Shown here piece after piece: positions 54,459 through 63,381 of a stretch of DNA of 64,000 nucleotides. The stretch is from Leptotrichia massiliensis (lineage in GTDB: Bacteria; Fusobacteriota; Fusobacteriia; Fusobacteriales; Leptotrichiaceae). Made by a program: the position numbers and the translations under genes. The DNA lies in the NCBI RefSeq assembly GCF_900104625.1, contig NZ_FNVZ01000005.1, forward strand, positions 744,001 through 808,000, written 5' to 3'. Each line of letters opens with the position of its first letter. The stretch's first letter is position 1. The notes beneath the pieces are model-generated. The model ran no database searches. It worked only from the letters and a program-made list of their open reading frames with translations, and was not told the origin of the DNA.

Positions 54459-55826
54459 ATGAAAGAAAAAGCATTAAATAGAAAATTGGTTTATAAAAAG
54501 GTTATTAATATTGGATTACCTGTGGCAATTGAAAATATGATTTACGCACTTATGAACTTTGTTGATATGTTTATGGTGGGGAAAGAGATTGTGGCGCTTG
54601 GGCTGGGGACAGTTGCTGTTGCAGGATTGGGGTTTGCAAATCAGATGTTTATGATTTTTATGACTTCACTTTTTGGGATGAATAGTGGCGGTGGAATTTT
54701 GGCGGCTCAGTATTTTGGGAACAAGGATTACAAAAATCTGAAAAAATGTCTTGGGATAACGATAATTGTTGGATTTTTATTTTCGCTGCTATTTCTTTTC
54801 GCAGGATTGTTTACCCCAAAACTTGTAATTTCAGTATTCACAAATGATAAAAAAGTTATAGAAATAGGGGCTTCGTATTTACAAATTGTAGCGTGGACTT
54901 ATCCACTTGTGGGAGTTGGTTTTGCCTTTAATATGCAGCTTCGTGCAATAGGGAAAACCAAATATTCATTTTACTCAAGTGTAATAGGGCTTTTGATAAA
55001 TGTAGCCATAAACTATATGTTGATTTTTGGACATTTTGGATTTCCTGCGATGGGAGTACGTGGTGCTGCAGTTGCAACAGTTATTGCGAGAATTATAAGT
55101 ACTTTTTATATAATTTATATAATTTACAAGTTAAAATTGCCAATTGCAGGGAAAATGAACGAATTATTTGATTTGTCGATGGAATTTTTTGTAAAAGTTA
55201 TGAAAATATCGCTTCCTGTTTTTATTCACGAAATATTGTGGGTACTTGGTGCAAGTATGTATGTAATGATTTTTGGAAGAATGGGAACAAATTTTGCGGC
55301 TGCAGTTCAGGTTGTAAAATCAATTAGCAGTCTTGTATTGACATTGTTGTTTGGACTTTCGAGCGCAACTTCGGCTATAATTGGTAACGAGATTGGTGCT
55401 GGAAGGGAAGAAAATGCTTACGACTATTCGATAATTTTATTAAAGGTGGCTGTTATTTTAGGAATTATTATTGGAGCAATTGTCTTTATTTTCAGTCCAT
55501 TTATCCTGCAGCATGTAAATGAAAAAAGTTATCCGTTAGCAAAAGAGGTTGTAAAGGCAGAGGTATTTGTAATTTTTGTAAAAGCAATAAGTTTACAGCT
55601 GTTAGTTGGAATTTTACGTTCAGGAGGGGATACGCTCTGGACAATGTTTGTGGACTTGATTCCGCTTTGGTTTGTTGCTATCCCAATAACATATTTCTTT
55701 GGATTACATTTAGGATTTCCAGTTGTAATTGTGTATTTACTTTCATGCAGTGATGAAGTTATAAAAATATTTCCGTGTGTATGGAGATTAAAGAGCAAGA
55801 AGTGGATAAATAATCTAGTAAATTAG
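54459..55826 (+). CDS. MATE family efflux transporter
   Basis: 455 residues with about 12 membrane helices. Typical repeats: GLPVAIENMIYALMNFVDMF at the start, NPLIGVGFAF-like YPLVGVGFAFNMQLRAIG, and GLSSATSAIIGNEIGAG. Na+ or H+-driven export of cationic compounds. Substrate unknown. GAAAGGAA upstream. Confidence 0.92.
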   Translation: MKEKALNRKLVYKKVINIGLPVAIENMIYALMNFVDMFMVGKEIVALGLGTVAVAGLGFANQMFMIFMTSLFGMNSGGGILAAQYFGNKDYKNLKKCLGITIIVGFLFSLLFLFAGLFTPKLVISVFTNDKKVIEIGASYLQIVAWTYPLVGVGFAFNMQLRAIGKTKYSFYSSVIGLLINVAINYMLIFGHFGFPAMGVRGAAVATVIARIISTFYIIYIIYKLKLPIAGKMNELFDLSMEFFVKVMKISLPVFIHEILWVLGASMYVMIFGRMGTNFAAAVQVVKSISSLVLTLLFGLSSATSAIIGNEIGAGREENAYDYSIILLKVAVILGIIIGAIVFIFSPFILQHVNEKSYPLAKEVVKAEVFVIFVKAISLQLLVGILRSGGDTLWTMFVDLIPLWFVAIPITYFFGLHLGFPVVIVYLLSCSDEVIKIFPCVWRLKSKKWINNLVN

Positions 55827-55934
55827 AGATTTTATAAAAATGAAATATTTAAAAAGGAAAGTAGTTAAAAATAAAAGAATATGGTTAAGTTGTGAATAAA
55901 AAAGAAATTTAAGACAGTGAGGGAGAATAAATTA

Positions 55935-57584
55935 ATGAATTCAAGAAGAAAAAAGTATTTACTAATTGGTATTTTAACAGCCTTTACAATTTCATGTTCT
56001 ACAATAAAAACTCCTCCACTTGGAGTAAATTATGAAGGTCCATTGCGAGATAGTGATAATGTTGAGTTTCATTATGATTTGACTTATCTAGATAAGGATG
56101 GGAATATTAGGTATGACAGGAAGATTTGGGAGGCGACTTATAAGGTTGTGGATGAGGCTAAGGATTATCTGATTGTAGAGATGTTTTTGTTTAATGATAT
56201 TTATAATAAGGATAAGGAGCATTTTCCAGAGTTTGCTAAGGAATATACGAGAAGGCTTATTAAAAAGAAGATGGAAAATCCTGATTTGAAGGTATATGTA
56301 CTTTCAGATGAGAATAATAATTTGTATGGGGCTTTTGAGCATCCGTTTATTACGGATATGAAAAATGCTGGGATTGATGTTATAATGGTGGATATTTTTA
56401 AGTTGAAAGACACGTTTCCTTGGTACTCGCCAATATGGAGAACATTGATTGCACCTCATGGGAATCCGCAGGGGAAAGGATGGATTGGGAACTTTTACGG
56501 GCCTATGTGGCCTAAATTGACTTTGAGGAATTTGTTGAGGGCATTGAATGTAAAGGCGGATCACAGAAAAATATTTTTAAATGAGGAAAATGTTGTAGTT
56601 TCAAGTGCTAATATTCACGATCCTAGCTATTTTCATGAAAACGTAGCAATATCGGCTAATGGAGAAATTACAAAGGATGTTTTGCACGGATTACAGCTTG
56701 TGGCTGAATTTTCAGATGGGAAAATCGATGTAACTGAGAAGCAGGAGAATAAAATAAATAACAGACAAATTGGAAATTTAACAGATAGTCAGATAAGTGA
56801 GACAAATAATTTTTCTGAAAGTGAAACTGAAAAGCAAGTTAAAGAAATTGAAAATAAGAAAAAAGAATTTGTGGAAGAGGAAACAAGAAGATTTGAACAA
56901 ACTAGAGAACTTCCTGAAAAAAGTCAAAATTCTGAAAATGAAAATCAGAAAAATGGAGATACAATTACCAGATTTGATGATGAAAATAATAAATATCAAT
57001 TGCAGTTTGTGACAGAGGCAAAAATTGGGGAACATTTGGACAAAGATATTGATGGTGCGAGAGCTGGAGATGAAATACTTATGGGAATGTATTTTCTTGC
57101 TGACAAGGGAGTCGTTGACAGGCTTATAAAGGCTGCAAACCGTGGAGTGAAAGTTCGGATTATTTTTGACAGGAGCAGGGATGCCTTTGGAATGAGTACA
57201 AATGGGCTACCTAACAAACCTGTTTCTAAGAAATTGAAGAAAAAAACTAAAAATAAAATAGAAGTGAAATGGTATTTTACGAATAATGAGCAATATCACA
57301 CAAAGATAACACTAATCAAAAAAACAGATGGCAATGTTATAATACACACAGGTTCGGCTAATTTAATCAAAAAAAATATACGTGGTTATATAATGGATGC
57401 TAATTTTAGAATTTTGACAAATAAAAATTCCAAGTTAACAAAGGATATTTATACATATTTTGATAGATTATGGGAAAATAAGTATGGCTTATTTACTATA
57501 AACTTTGATGATGAGCCAACTACTAAGGCGAGCACAGATTTTATGTATAAGATATTGGATGCAACACAATTAGGATCCTTTTAG
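55935..57584 (+). CDS. Phospholipase D-family lipoprotein (cardiolipin synthase-like)
   Basis: The ATG at 55935 follows GGGAGAA. 549 residues. Signal peptide with lipobox TISC. First HKD-like motif ADHRKIFLNEENVVVSSANI, second YHTKITLIKKTDGNVIIHTGSANL (given here in parts: YHTKITLIKK, HTGSANL). A lysine/glutamate-rich insert (about 280-345) separates the halves. The aspartate of HxKx4D is replaced in both, so catalysis may differ. Probably periplasmic or surface-exposed lipid or DNA phosphodiesterase. Confidence 0.82.
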   Translation: MNSRRKKYLLIGILTAFTISCSTIKTPPLGVNYEGPLRDSDNVEFHYDLTYLDKDGNIRYDRKIWEATYKVVDEAKDYLIVEMFLFNDIYNKDKEHFPEFAKEYTRRLIKKKMENPDLKVYVLSDENNNLYGAFEHPFITDMKNAGIDVIMVDIFKLKDTFPWYSPIWRTLIAPHGNPQGKGWIGNFYGPMWPKLTLRNLLRALNVKADHRKIFLNEENVVVSSANIHDPSYFHENVAISANGEITKDVLHGLQLVAEFSDGKIDVTEKQENKINNRQIGNLTDSQISETNNFSESETEKQVKEIENKKKEFVEEETRRFEQTRELPEKSQNSENENQKNGDTITRFDDENNKYQLQFVTEAKIGEHLDKDIDGARAGDEILMGMYFLADKGVVDRLIKAANRGVKVRIIFDRSRDAFGMSTNGLPNKPVSKKLKKKTKNKIEVKWYFTNNEQYHTKITLIKKTDGNVIIHTGSANLIKKNIRGYIMDANFRILTNKNSKLTKDIYTYFDRLWENKYGLFTINFDDEPTTKASTDFMYKILDATQLGSF

Positions 57585-57665
57585 ATATAAAAATTGGTCA
57601 AAAAATTTTATTAAATTAAAAAATTATAAAATAAAAAGAATTTGAAAGAGAGGAATGAGCAGCAA

Positions 57666-58871
57666 ATGAAGAGAAAAATAATGTTGGCAATGGTAATTTT
57701 AGCTATTGGGATGATGTCGGTTTCTTGTTTTAAAAAGAAAAAGGATAAGAAGAAAGATAATCAGCAGACACAACAGCAGCAACAAAACAAGGATATCAAT
57801 ACAGATATATTTAATCTTGGAGGACAGGCACAAGGAAATCCTGACATAAAAAACTTAACTCCTGAGGAGCAGCAACATTTAATCGACAATCAAATTGATC
57901 CAGTAAAAGTTTCAGAAGCATTGACAAAAGCTCAAAACGGAGATAAAGAATCAATTATGTCACTTGCGCAGCTTTATTACAATTTAAAAGATACAGATAA
58001 AGTGAAACAAATTTTACAATATGGTGTGGACAAAAACTATCCTGAAGCAATTTATAATTTAGCTGTACTTTATAAAGAAGAAGGAAATACTACAGAAGCA
58101 AACAAATTAATTGCGAGACTTCCTAAAGGGTCTAGAACAAATGCTGGCGGACATCAAATGCGTCAAATAAAAATGCGTCCTGGTGCAGAAGCATATAATA
58201 GAGGTGTTGACTTAATAAAAGCAAAAAGATATAAAGAGGCAAAGGCAGAGTTTGAAAAAGCGTATAATGCAGGAATAAAAGAGGCAGATATACGTGTAGC
58301 ACTTTTAAATAAAGAACTTAAAAATGATTCAGAAGCAGTAAAATGGTTCCAAAAGGCTGCAAATCGTGGTGTAAAGGAAGCTAATTATGAAATTGGAGCA
58401 ATTTTGTATGATGGTGGAAAACAAACTGAATCACGTCCATACCTGTTAAAAGCATATAATGCTGGAAATAAAGGGCTTGCTATGCCAATTGCAATGTCGT
58501 ATCATCAACAAAATAATATGACAGAAGCTTTGAAATGGTATAAAATAGCTGCTAAAAATGGAGATAAAAATGCTGCGGCTACTATTGAAAGAATCGAAAA
58601 GGGCGGAGTAGTTGAAGAAAAGAAAAATGATAAACAGCCAAAAACATTCCTAGGAAACGGGAACTCGTCTCAAAGCTTGACAGAAAGCACTCTTAATGAC
58701 GTAAAAAGTAAAAGTAAAGCAGAAGAAGCTTCAAAAGTTGAAATTAAAGCTGAAAAACCAAGTACAACTAAACAGCAACAACCTGCACAAACGGTAAAAT
58801 CTGATGAAAAATCTTCAGATGTAAATATTGATGAAATTATGAAGAAAAAAGCAGCAGAATACAATAAATAA
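57666..58871 (+). CDS. TPR/Sel1-like repeat lipoprotein
   Basis: ATG 57666 gives a signal peptide with lipobox MMSVSC, followed by a lysine- and glutamine-rich linker. Residues about 75-330 form tetratricopeptide/Sel1-like repeats (AYNRGVDLIKAKRYKEAKAEF, EALKWYKIAAKNGDKNAA). The tail is low complexity. 401 residues. Likely a protein-interaction scaffold in the envelope. Confidence 0.82.
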   Translation: MKRKIMLAMVILAIGMMSVSCFKKKKDKKKDNQQTQQQQQNKDINTDIFNLGGQAQGNPDIKNLTPEEQQHLIDNQIDPVKVSEALTKAQNGDKESIMSLAQLYYNLKDTDKVKQILQYGVDKNYPEAIYNLAVLYKEEGNTTEANKLIARLPKGSRTNAGGHQMRQIKMRPGAEAYNRGVDLIKAKRYKEAKAEFEKAYNAGIKEADIRVALLNKELKNDSEAVKWFQKAANRGVKEANYEIGAILYDGGKQTESRPYLLKAYNAGNKGLAMPIAMSYHQQNNMTEALKWYKIAAKNGDKNAAATIERIEKGGVVEEKKNDKQPKTFLGNGNSSQSLTESTLNDVKSKSKAEEASKVEIKAEKPSTTKQQQPAQTVKSDEKSSDVNIDEIMKKKAAEYNK

Positions 58872-58899
58872 AAATATAGAAAATAAAAATTTTTAAATA

Positions 58900-58928
58900 T
58901 TGACATTTGTAAAAAAATAGTATATACT
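58900..58928 (+). promoter_or_regulatory. metK promoter
   Basis: TTGACA (58900-58905), 17-base spacer, TATACT (58923-58928), about 60 bases before the SAM aptamer. Confidence 0.8.
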
Positions 58929-58986
58929 TGTTTTACAATAAAGTTATTTGAAAATCAAACTTAAAGTTATAATACAATTTAATAAA

Positions 58987-59080
58987 CTTATCAAGAGAGA
59001 TACTAGGGAACGGCCCGTTTGAGTATCCAGCAACCTGTAATTACAAGGTGCTAAGTCCGGCATATGAATGCGAAGATAAG
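58987..59080 (+). promoter_or_regulatory. SAM-I (S-box) riboswitch
   Basis: P1 arms CTTATC (58987-58992) and GATAAG (59075-59080), then the conserved AGGGAACGGCCCG, CCAGCAACC, GGTGCTAAGTCC and GCGAAGATAAG blocks of the S-box family. It binds S-adenosylmethionine and, with the following hairpin, shuts off transcription of metK when SAM is plentiful. Confidence 0.95.
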
Positions 59081-59088
59081 ATTTTTTT

Positions 59089-59116
59089 CTCTTCCTTTCT
59101 AGGGAGAGTTTTTTTT
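59089..59116 (+). terminator. Riboswitch expression-platform terminator
   Basis: CTCTTCCT (59089-59096) pairs with AGGGAGAG (59101-59108) including one G-U pair, four-base loop, eight T. It follows P1 by eight bases and would form when SAM holds the aptamer closed. Confidence 0.9.
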
Positions 59117-59222
59117 AAAAGTCAAAAATATTTTATGCATTAAAATTTGAAATTATAAGTTTTAAAATTAGTTATTGTAGGTTAAGTTATGTTTGGAGAA
59201 GTAAAAATTAGGAGGAAAGAAA

Positions 59223-60377
59223 ATGGCAAAAAAAATTTATTTTACATCGGAATTTGTATCACCAGGACATCCAGATAAAATTTGTGATCAAATTTCAGAT
59301 TCAATATTAGATGCTTGTCTTGCAGATGATGAAAGTTCAAGAGTGGCATGTGAAACTTTTGCAACTACTGGACTTGTAGTTGTTGGAGGAGAGATTACAA
59401 CTAAGACTTATGTGGATGTGCAGAAGATTGTTAGAGATAAAATCTATGAAATTGGATACCGTCCAGGAATGGGATTTGATTCTGATTGCGGTGTGTTAAA
59501 TACTATTCATTCTCAGTCGCCTGACATTTCGATGGGAGTCGATACAGGTGGAGCTGGAGATCAGGGGATTATGTTTGGAGGAGCAGTTAATGAAACTGAA
59601 GAATTAATGCCTTTGGCACTTGTGTTATCACGTGGTATTATACAAAAATTAACTGAAATTACAAGAAATGGAACACTAGCCTGGGCAAGACCAGACGCAA
59701 AATCTCAAGTTACATTGGCGTATGATGAAAATGGAAAATTATTGAATGTTGACACAGTTGTACTTTCTGTACAGCATAACGAAGATGTTACAAATGAACA
59801 AATTGAAAAGGATTTGAAAGAGCTTGTGATAAAACCTGTGTTGGAAAAATATAACTTGAATATTGAAAATGTGAGAAAATTTCATATTAATCCAACTGGA
59901 AGATTTGTAATAGGAGGGCCTCACGGAGATTCTGGACTTACTGGAAGAAAAATTATAATTGATACTTATGGTGGATACTTTAGACATGGTGGAGGAGCAT
60001 TTTCTGGAAAAGACCCATCGAAAGTTGACAGATCGGCAGCTTATGCAGCAAGATGGATTGCCAAAAATATTGTTGCGGCAGGTTTTGCTACAAAATGTGA
60101 AGTTCAGTTATCTTATGCGATAGGTGTCGTTGAACCTGTGTCAATTCGTGTAGAGACATTTGGAACTGGAACAGTTGAAGAAACAAGAATTGAAGAGGCT
60201 GTTGCAAAATTATTTGACTTAACACCAAATGGAATTCAAAAATCATTAAACTTGAGAAAACCATCATTTAGATACCAAGATTTAGCGGCATTTGGACATA
60301 TTGGAAGAACTGATATTGATTTACCTTGGGAAAAGCTAGATAAAGTTGAAGGATTGAAAGAAGAATTGGGAAAATAA
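59223..60377 (+). CDS. metK: S-adenosylmethionine synthetase
   Basis: 384 residues. [20 protein letters not shown] starts the first domain, [10 protein letters not shown] and [19 protein letters not shown] are diagnostic signatures (P-loop-like). Forms SAM from methionine and ATP. AGGAGG precedes the ATG; regulated by the SAM-I riboswitch upstream, i.e. by its own product. Confidence 0.97.
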   Translation: MAKKIYFTSEFVSPGHPDKICDQISDSILDACLADDESSRVACETFATTGLVVVGGEITTKTYVDVQKIVRDKIYEIGYRPGMGFDSDCGVLNTIHSQSPDISMGVDTGGAGDQGIMFGGAVNETEELMPLALVLSRGIIQKLTEITRNGTLAWARPDAKSQVTLAYDENGKLLNVDTVVLSVQHNEDVTNEQIEKDLKELVIKPVLEKYNLNIENVRKFHINPTGRFVIGGPHGDSGLTGRKIIIDTYGGYFRHGGGAFSGKDPSKVDRSAAYAARWIAKNIVAAGFATKCEVQLSYAIGVVEPVSIRVETFGTGTVEETRIEEAVAKLFDLTPNGIQKSLNLRKPSFRYQDLAAFGHIGRTDIDLPWEKLDKVEGLKEELGK

Positions 60378-60387
60378 TTCAAAAATA

Positions 60388-60421
60388 GGGAGTGAATAAG
60401 TCACTCCCTTTAACTTTTTAT
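60388..60421. terminator. Bidirectional terminator between metK and the DJ-1 pseudogene
   Basis: Perfect 8-bp stem GGGAGTGA (60388-60395) and TCACTCCC (60401-60408) with a five-base loop; T-rich on the plus side and A-rich before it, so it can serve both converging genes. Confidence 0.85.
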
Positions 60422-61032
60422 TCATCGGAATATTTTTCAAAAGCCTTTTCAAATCCAATTGTATACATATCAAAAAAGAAATTTATATTTTTTTCAGGAA
60501 TATTGCCTAACGCTTTCATCACATCTTTTGCAAAATGAACAGGACTGTCACCTCTTGCAGTTACCATCTTTCCATCAATTACTGATTCTGCTTTCACAAA
60601 ATTTTCAGAATTTGTATAATTTTCATTATCCTTTATTTCAGCAAGATTGTTTACAGTATGTTTGCAATCATTTAGGAGTCCATTAGTTGCAAGGAAATAA
60701 GCAGCATCACAAATTGCCCCAACAACTTTATTTGGATTATTTTTAAATTTTTTAACAAGTTCAATAATTATGTAGTTTGTTTCAAAGTTCTGGTTTCTCC
60801 AAGTTTTTCCTCCAATTAAAATCAATCCGTCAGTATTGTCTTCTGTGATTTCTTCTAATGTCATATCAGGCAGCATTTTTAAATTACCCATTGATACTTT
60901 AACATCTTTATCAGTTGAAGCATAACTTACTGAATAATTTTGAGTTATATTTTCTTAATTTAATGCCGAAGCTAGAAATGAAGTTTCCCAGTCTGCAAAT
61001 TCATCTAAAATTAAAAAAACTATTTTTTTCAT
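60418..61032 (-). pseudogene. DJ-1/PfpI family protein gene interrupted by one stop codon
   Basis: Read leftward from ATG 61032 (AAGGAC upstream; 61038 also possible). The first 25 residues, MKKIVFLILDEFADWETSFL and five more, end at an in-frame TAA (60957-60955). The same frame continues without break for the rest of a DJ-1/PfpI domain, including LILIGGKTWRN and the nucleophile region VGAICDAAYFLA. A single nonsense change therefore splits it. Translation could restart at 60891 (157 residues), but without the first strand. Confidence 0.82.
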
Positions 61033-61165
61033 TACCATTTTGTCCTTTCTTAGTTGTAATCAATTTTCTATTTTAAAACCAAATAAAATTATTTCGTTTT
61101 TAATAGTTTAATTTTAAAAAGTTTTAAAAGAATTGAAAATATTATAAATTATAATACAAAGAAAG

Positions 61166-61678
61166 TCAAATTTTTAATTTTTTCCATTTTCTTATTTTTG
61201 TTCTGAAAGTTTTAAAAGGAGCGACTGTATTTATATGAATCCATTTCCAGATTGGCCAGTTGCTTGGTGTGGAAGAAGCCCATTGTCGTTGATTTTGCTC
61301 AAATAACTCCTTTTCTGTGTAAATTTCAATTAAATCAGTTATTTTTTTTACGGTTATATTAAATTCTGCAATTAATTTTTTTATTGAATAATTTTCATAC
61401 TTTTTATAAAATGATTTATAAAGCCTACCTAAATTATTCCATTTGTAATTTTCTGAAGGAGTAATAACTGTTTCGTCATTTTTATTTTTCTCTTCCCATA
61501 AAAGTATTAAATTCATCCATCCCAGCTGGTAAGCAATCATTTGAACAGGACTTTTGTCAACTTCATCTACAAAAGTATCTTTATTTTCATCAGTAATTTC
61601 TGAAAATTCATTAATAAATAATACAGCTCTTTTATTTATTTCATCTATCAATTCTTTTTTACTTAAATATCCTTGCAT
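61166..61678 (-). CDS. ClbS/DfsB family four-helix protein
   Basis: 170 residues. LSKKELIDEINKRAVLFI, SPVQMIAYQLGWMNLILLWE and the C-terminal SNWPIWKWIHINTVAPFKTF are typical of this DinB-like family. ClbS itself protects against colibactin, but most members are of unknown substrate. AGGGAGAA precedes the ATG. Operon with the following GyrI-like genes. Confidence 0.85.
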   Translation of the reverse strand: MQGYLSKKELIDEINKRAVLFINEFSEITDENKDTFVDEVDKSPVQMIAYQLGWMNLILLWEEKNKNDETVITPSENYKWNNLGRLYKSFYKKYENYSIKKLIAEFNITVKKITDLIEIYTEKELFEQNQRQWASSTPSNWPIWKWIHINTVAPFKTFRTKIRKWKKLKI

Positions 61679-61688
61679 AATTTTCTCC

Positions 61689-62321
61689 CTATTCTTTAAC
61701 AGGCTGTCTTATTACAGTCTTCAATTTATTTATATCTGCCTTTCTTGGATCACTTAAATAAATTTCATGATGATATCTTTTTTCTGTTAATTCTATATTA
61801 TATCCATTATTTTGTGCAAATTCATTCATTCTTTGGATAGTTTCAGGTTCATCATTGTAGCTTCCTGTATGCATACATTGTACACAAAGTCCTTCGTTAT
61901 AGCTGAAAAATTCAACTTTTGAAAAATCCTTTTTCTTTTTTTCAGTAGCATACTTTATAGCCCATTCCACATCTTCCTTTTTAATAAAATCAGGTATTCT
62001 AATTAAAGAAATCCAGTTAAATAATTCCTTGTTTAGCAGATAATTTTCATGCTTTACATTTTCCTGCCACCAAAGTCCTTCTAGTGGCGGAACAACATAT
62101 TCAAAAAATCCTTCAATTTTGTATTCTGTTTTATAGCTCATCTTAAGAGTGTAGGCAACTCCATATAGCATTTCAACTGCTTTCTGATACTCGCCATCTT
62201 TTTCGTTGGGATTTCCTTTTCCTCGCACTGCTATAAAATTCATTTTAGGGATTTCTATAATTTCAGGTTTTTCTGACGGTCTATAAAATTTTTTAAATTC
62301 CTTCTTAAAATCAAATGCCAT
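61689..62321 (-). CDS. GyrI-like small-molecule-binding protein (long form)
   Basis: 210 residues. DFKKEFKKFYRPSEKPEII then MNFIAVRGKGNPNE, FEYVVPPLEGLWW and YHHEIYLSDPRKAD match the GyrI-like family with the drug-binding (SOUL/effector) fold. No DNA-binding part. AGGAGAT upstream. Probably binds or sequesters a xenobiotic. Confidence 0.85.
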   Translation of the reverse strand: MAFDFKKEFKKFYRPSEKPEIIEIPKMNFIAVRGKGNPNEKDGEYQKAVEMLYGVAYTLKMSYKTEYKIEGFFEYVVPPLEGLWWQENVKHENYLLNKELFNWISLIRIPDFIKKEDVEWAIKYATEKKKKDFSKVEFFSYNEGLCVQCMHTGSYNDEPETIQRMNEFAQNNGYNIELTEKRYHHEIYLSDPRKADINKLKTVIRQPVKE

Positions 62322-62340
62322 AACTATAATCTCCTAGTTA

Positions 62341-62814
62341 TTATTTTATGCTGATATAAATGTGAATTTCCATATTTTCATAATCATTACCTGCTATATA
62401 TTCTTCAAAATCATAGGTATAGTTTCTTATATCAGCTTTTTCTTTCCCAAATTCTTCCCAAAATTTATACCAAAATTCTCCAACAGCCTTTACAGGATCA
62501 CCAAAAATCACAAATCTTGCATATTTTCCTTCTGGAATTTCTAGACTTGTCATATCTTCAGGAATTTCATCAATTTTATTTTTCACTTCACAGCCTGTAA
62601 GACAGTCGTACTCAAAGCCATTTTCATTACTGTAATTATAATAGACTCCAATAGCATTGTTATTTGTTCTGTTCTTTATATTTTTGGCACCTTTTTCAGA
62701 ATACAGTTTTTCCCATAAATTTGAAATTTTTTCAGACATTGTTTCATCATCTTTCACTCGTGTTTTAAATCCAACAAGAGTTTTTTCTTTAATTTCTACT
62801 ACTTCATATTTCAT
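62341..62814 (-). CDS. GyrI-like / effector-binding-domain protein (short form)
   Basis: 157 residues. KYEVVEIKEKTLVGFKTRV, AIGVYYNYS, FEYDCLTGCEV, IPEGKYARFVIFGDP and EIHIYISIK are the effector-binding domain pattern as in AraC-type regulators, here standing alone. AAAGGTGG upstream. Distantly related to the neighbouring GyrI-like protein. Confidence 0.87.
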   Translation of the reverse strand: MKYEVVEIKEKTLVGFKTRVKDDETMSEKISNLWEKLYSEKGAKNIKNRTNNNAIGVYYNYSNENGFEYDCLTGCEVKNKIDEIPEDMTSLEIPEGKYARFVIFGDPVKAVGEFWYKFWEEFGKEKADIRNYTYDFEEYIAGNDYENMEIHIYISIK

Positions 62815-62835
62815 AATTATACCACCTTTATCAAT

Positions 62836-63237
62836 TTATTTGTATTGCTTTAAAAATTCTTCAGTTGGTTCTATAATCTGTATAACATCTATCAGAAGAT
62901 TATCAGGACCTTCAAAAATAAAATGCCTCTGTCCCCATTCCTCATTTTGTATTTCTAGCAATATGTTCATATTTTTATCTTCTGAAATCCTTTCATATAT
63001 TTTATCAACATCTTCAACTTCAAAATTTAATATAATTCCTTTGGATTGTTGCCTGAACACTTCTGGAATTGTTTCATGATTTTTATCTATAATTGCTATC
63101 TCAAAGTTATTCTCATGTTTCAAACTTATATACCAATCGCTGACAAATGTTTCTTTAAAATTAAAATACTTTTTTATAAAATTTCCTGTCACCTCTATGT
63201 TATTACTTAAAATTACAGGATAAAAACTATTTAACAT
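62836..63237 (-). CDS. VOC (glyoxalase/bleomycin resistance) family protein
   Basis: 133 residues. NSFYPVILSNNIEVTGNFIK, WYISLKHENNFEIAII, GIILNFEVEDVDKIYERI and GQRHFIFEGPDNLLIDVIQ fit one VOC domain pair. Substrate unknown; many such proteins bind antibiotics or detoxify aldehydes. GAGGAGG precedes the ATG. First gene of the leftward group. Confidence 0.88.
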   Translation of the reverse strand: MLNSFYPVILSNNIEVTGNFIKKYFNFKETFVSDWYISLKHENNFEIAIIDKNHETIPEVFRQQSKGIILNFEVEDVDKIYERISEDKNMNILLEIQNEEWGQRHFIFEGPDNLLIDVIQIIEPTEEFLKQYK

Positions 63238-63270
63238 AAAAATTCCTCCTCTTTAAAATTTTCTATAGAT

Positions 63271-63309
63271 ATTATAATACAAAAAATATGACACCAGTGT
63301 GTCATATTT
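63271..63309 (-). promoter_or_regulatory. Palindrome and -10 element upstream of VOC gene
   Basis: Perfect 11-bp arms AAATATGACAC (63284-63294) and GTGTCATATTT (63299-63309) with a four-base centre. On the minus strand the palindrome ends in six T, so it can terminate the WYL gene transcript, and TATAAT (63276-63271) follows immediately as a probable -10 for the VOC gene. It may also be an operator. Confidence 0.6.
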
Positions 63310-63381
63310 ATAATAATATTATTTATTTTTTATCATTATTTTTAATCCTATAAAAAATGAAAATCAAAATAATCAAATCTT

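Noticed and set aside
56797-57012. 71-codon frame in the insert of the PLD-family gene
   Set aside because: Lysine-rich alternate reading of an acidic/lysine-rich linker.
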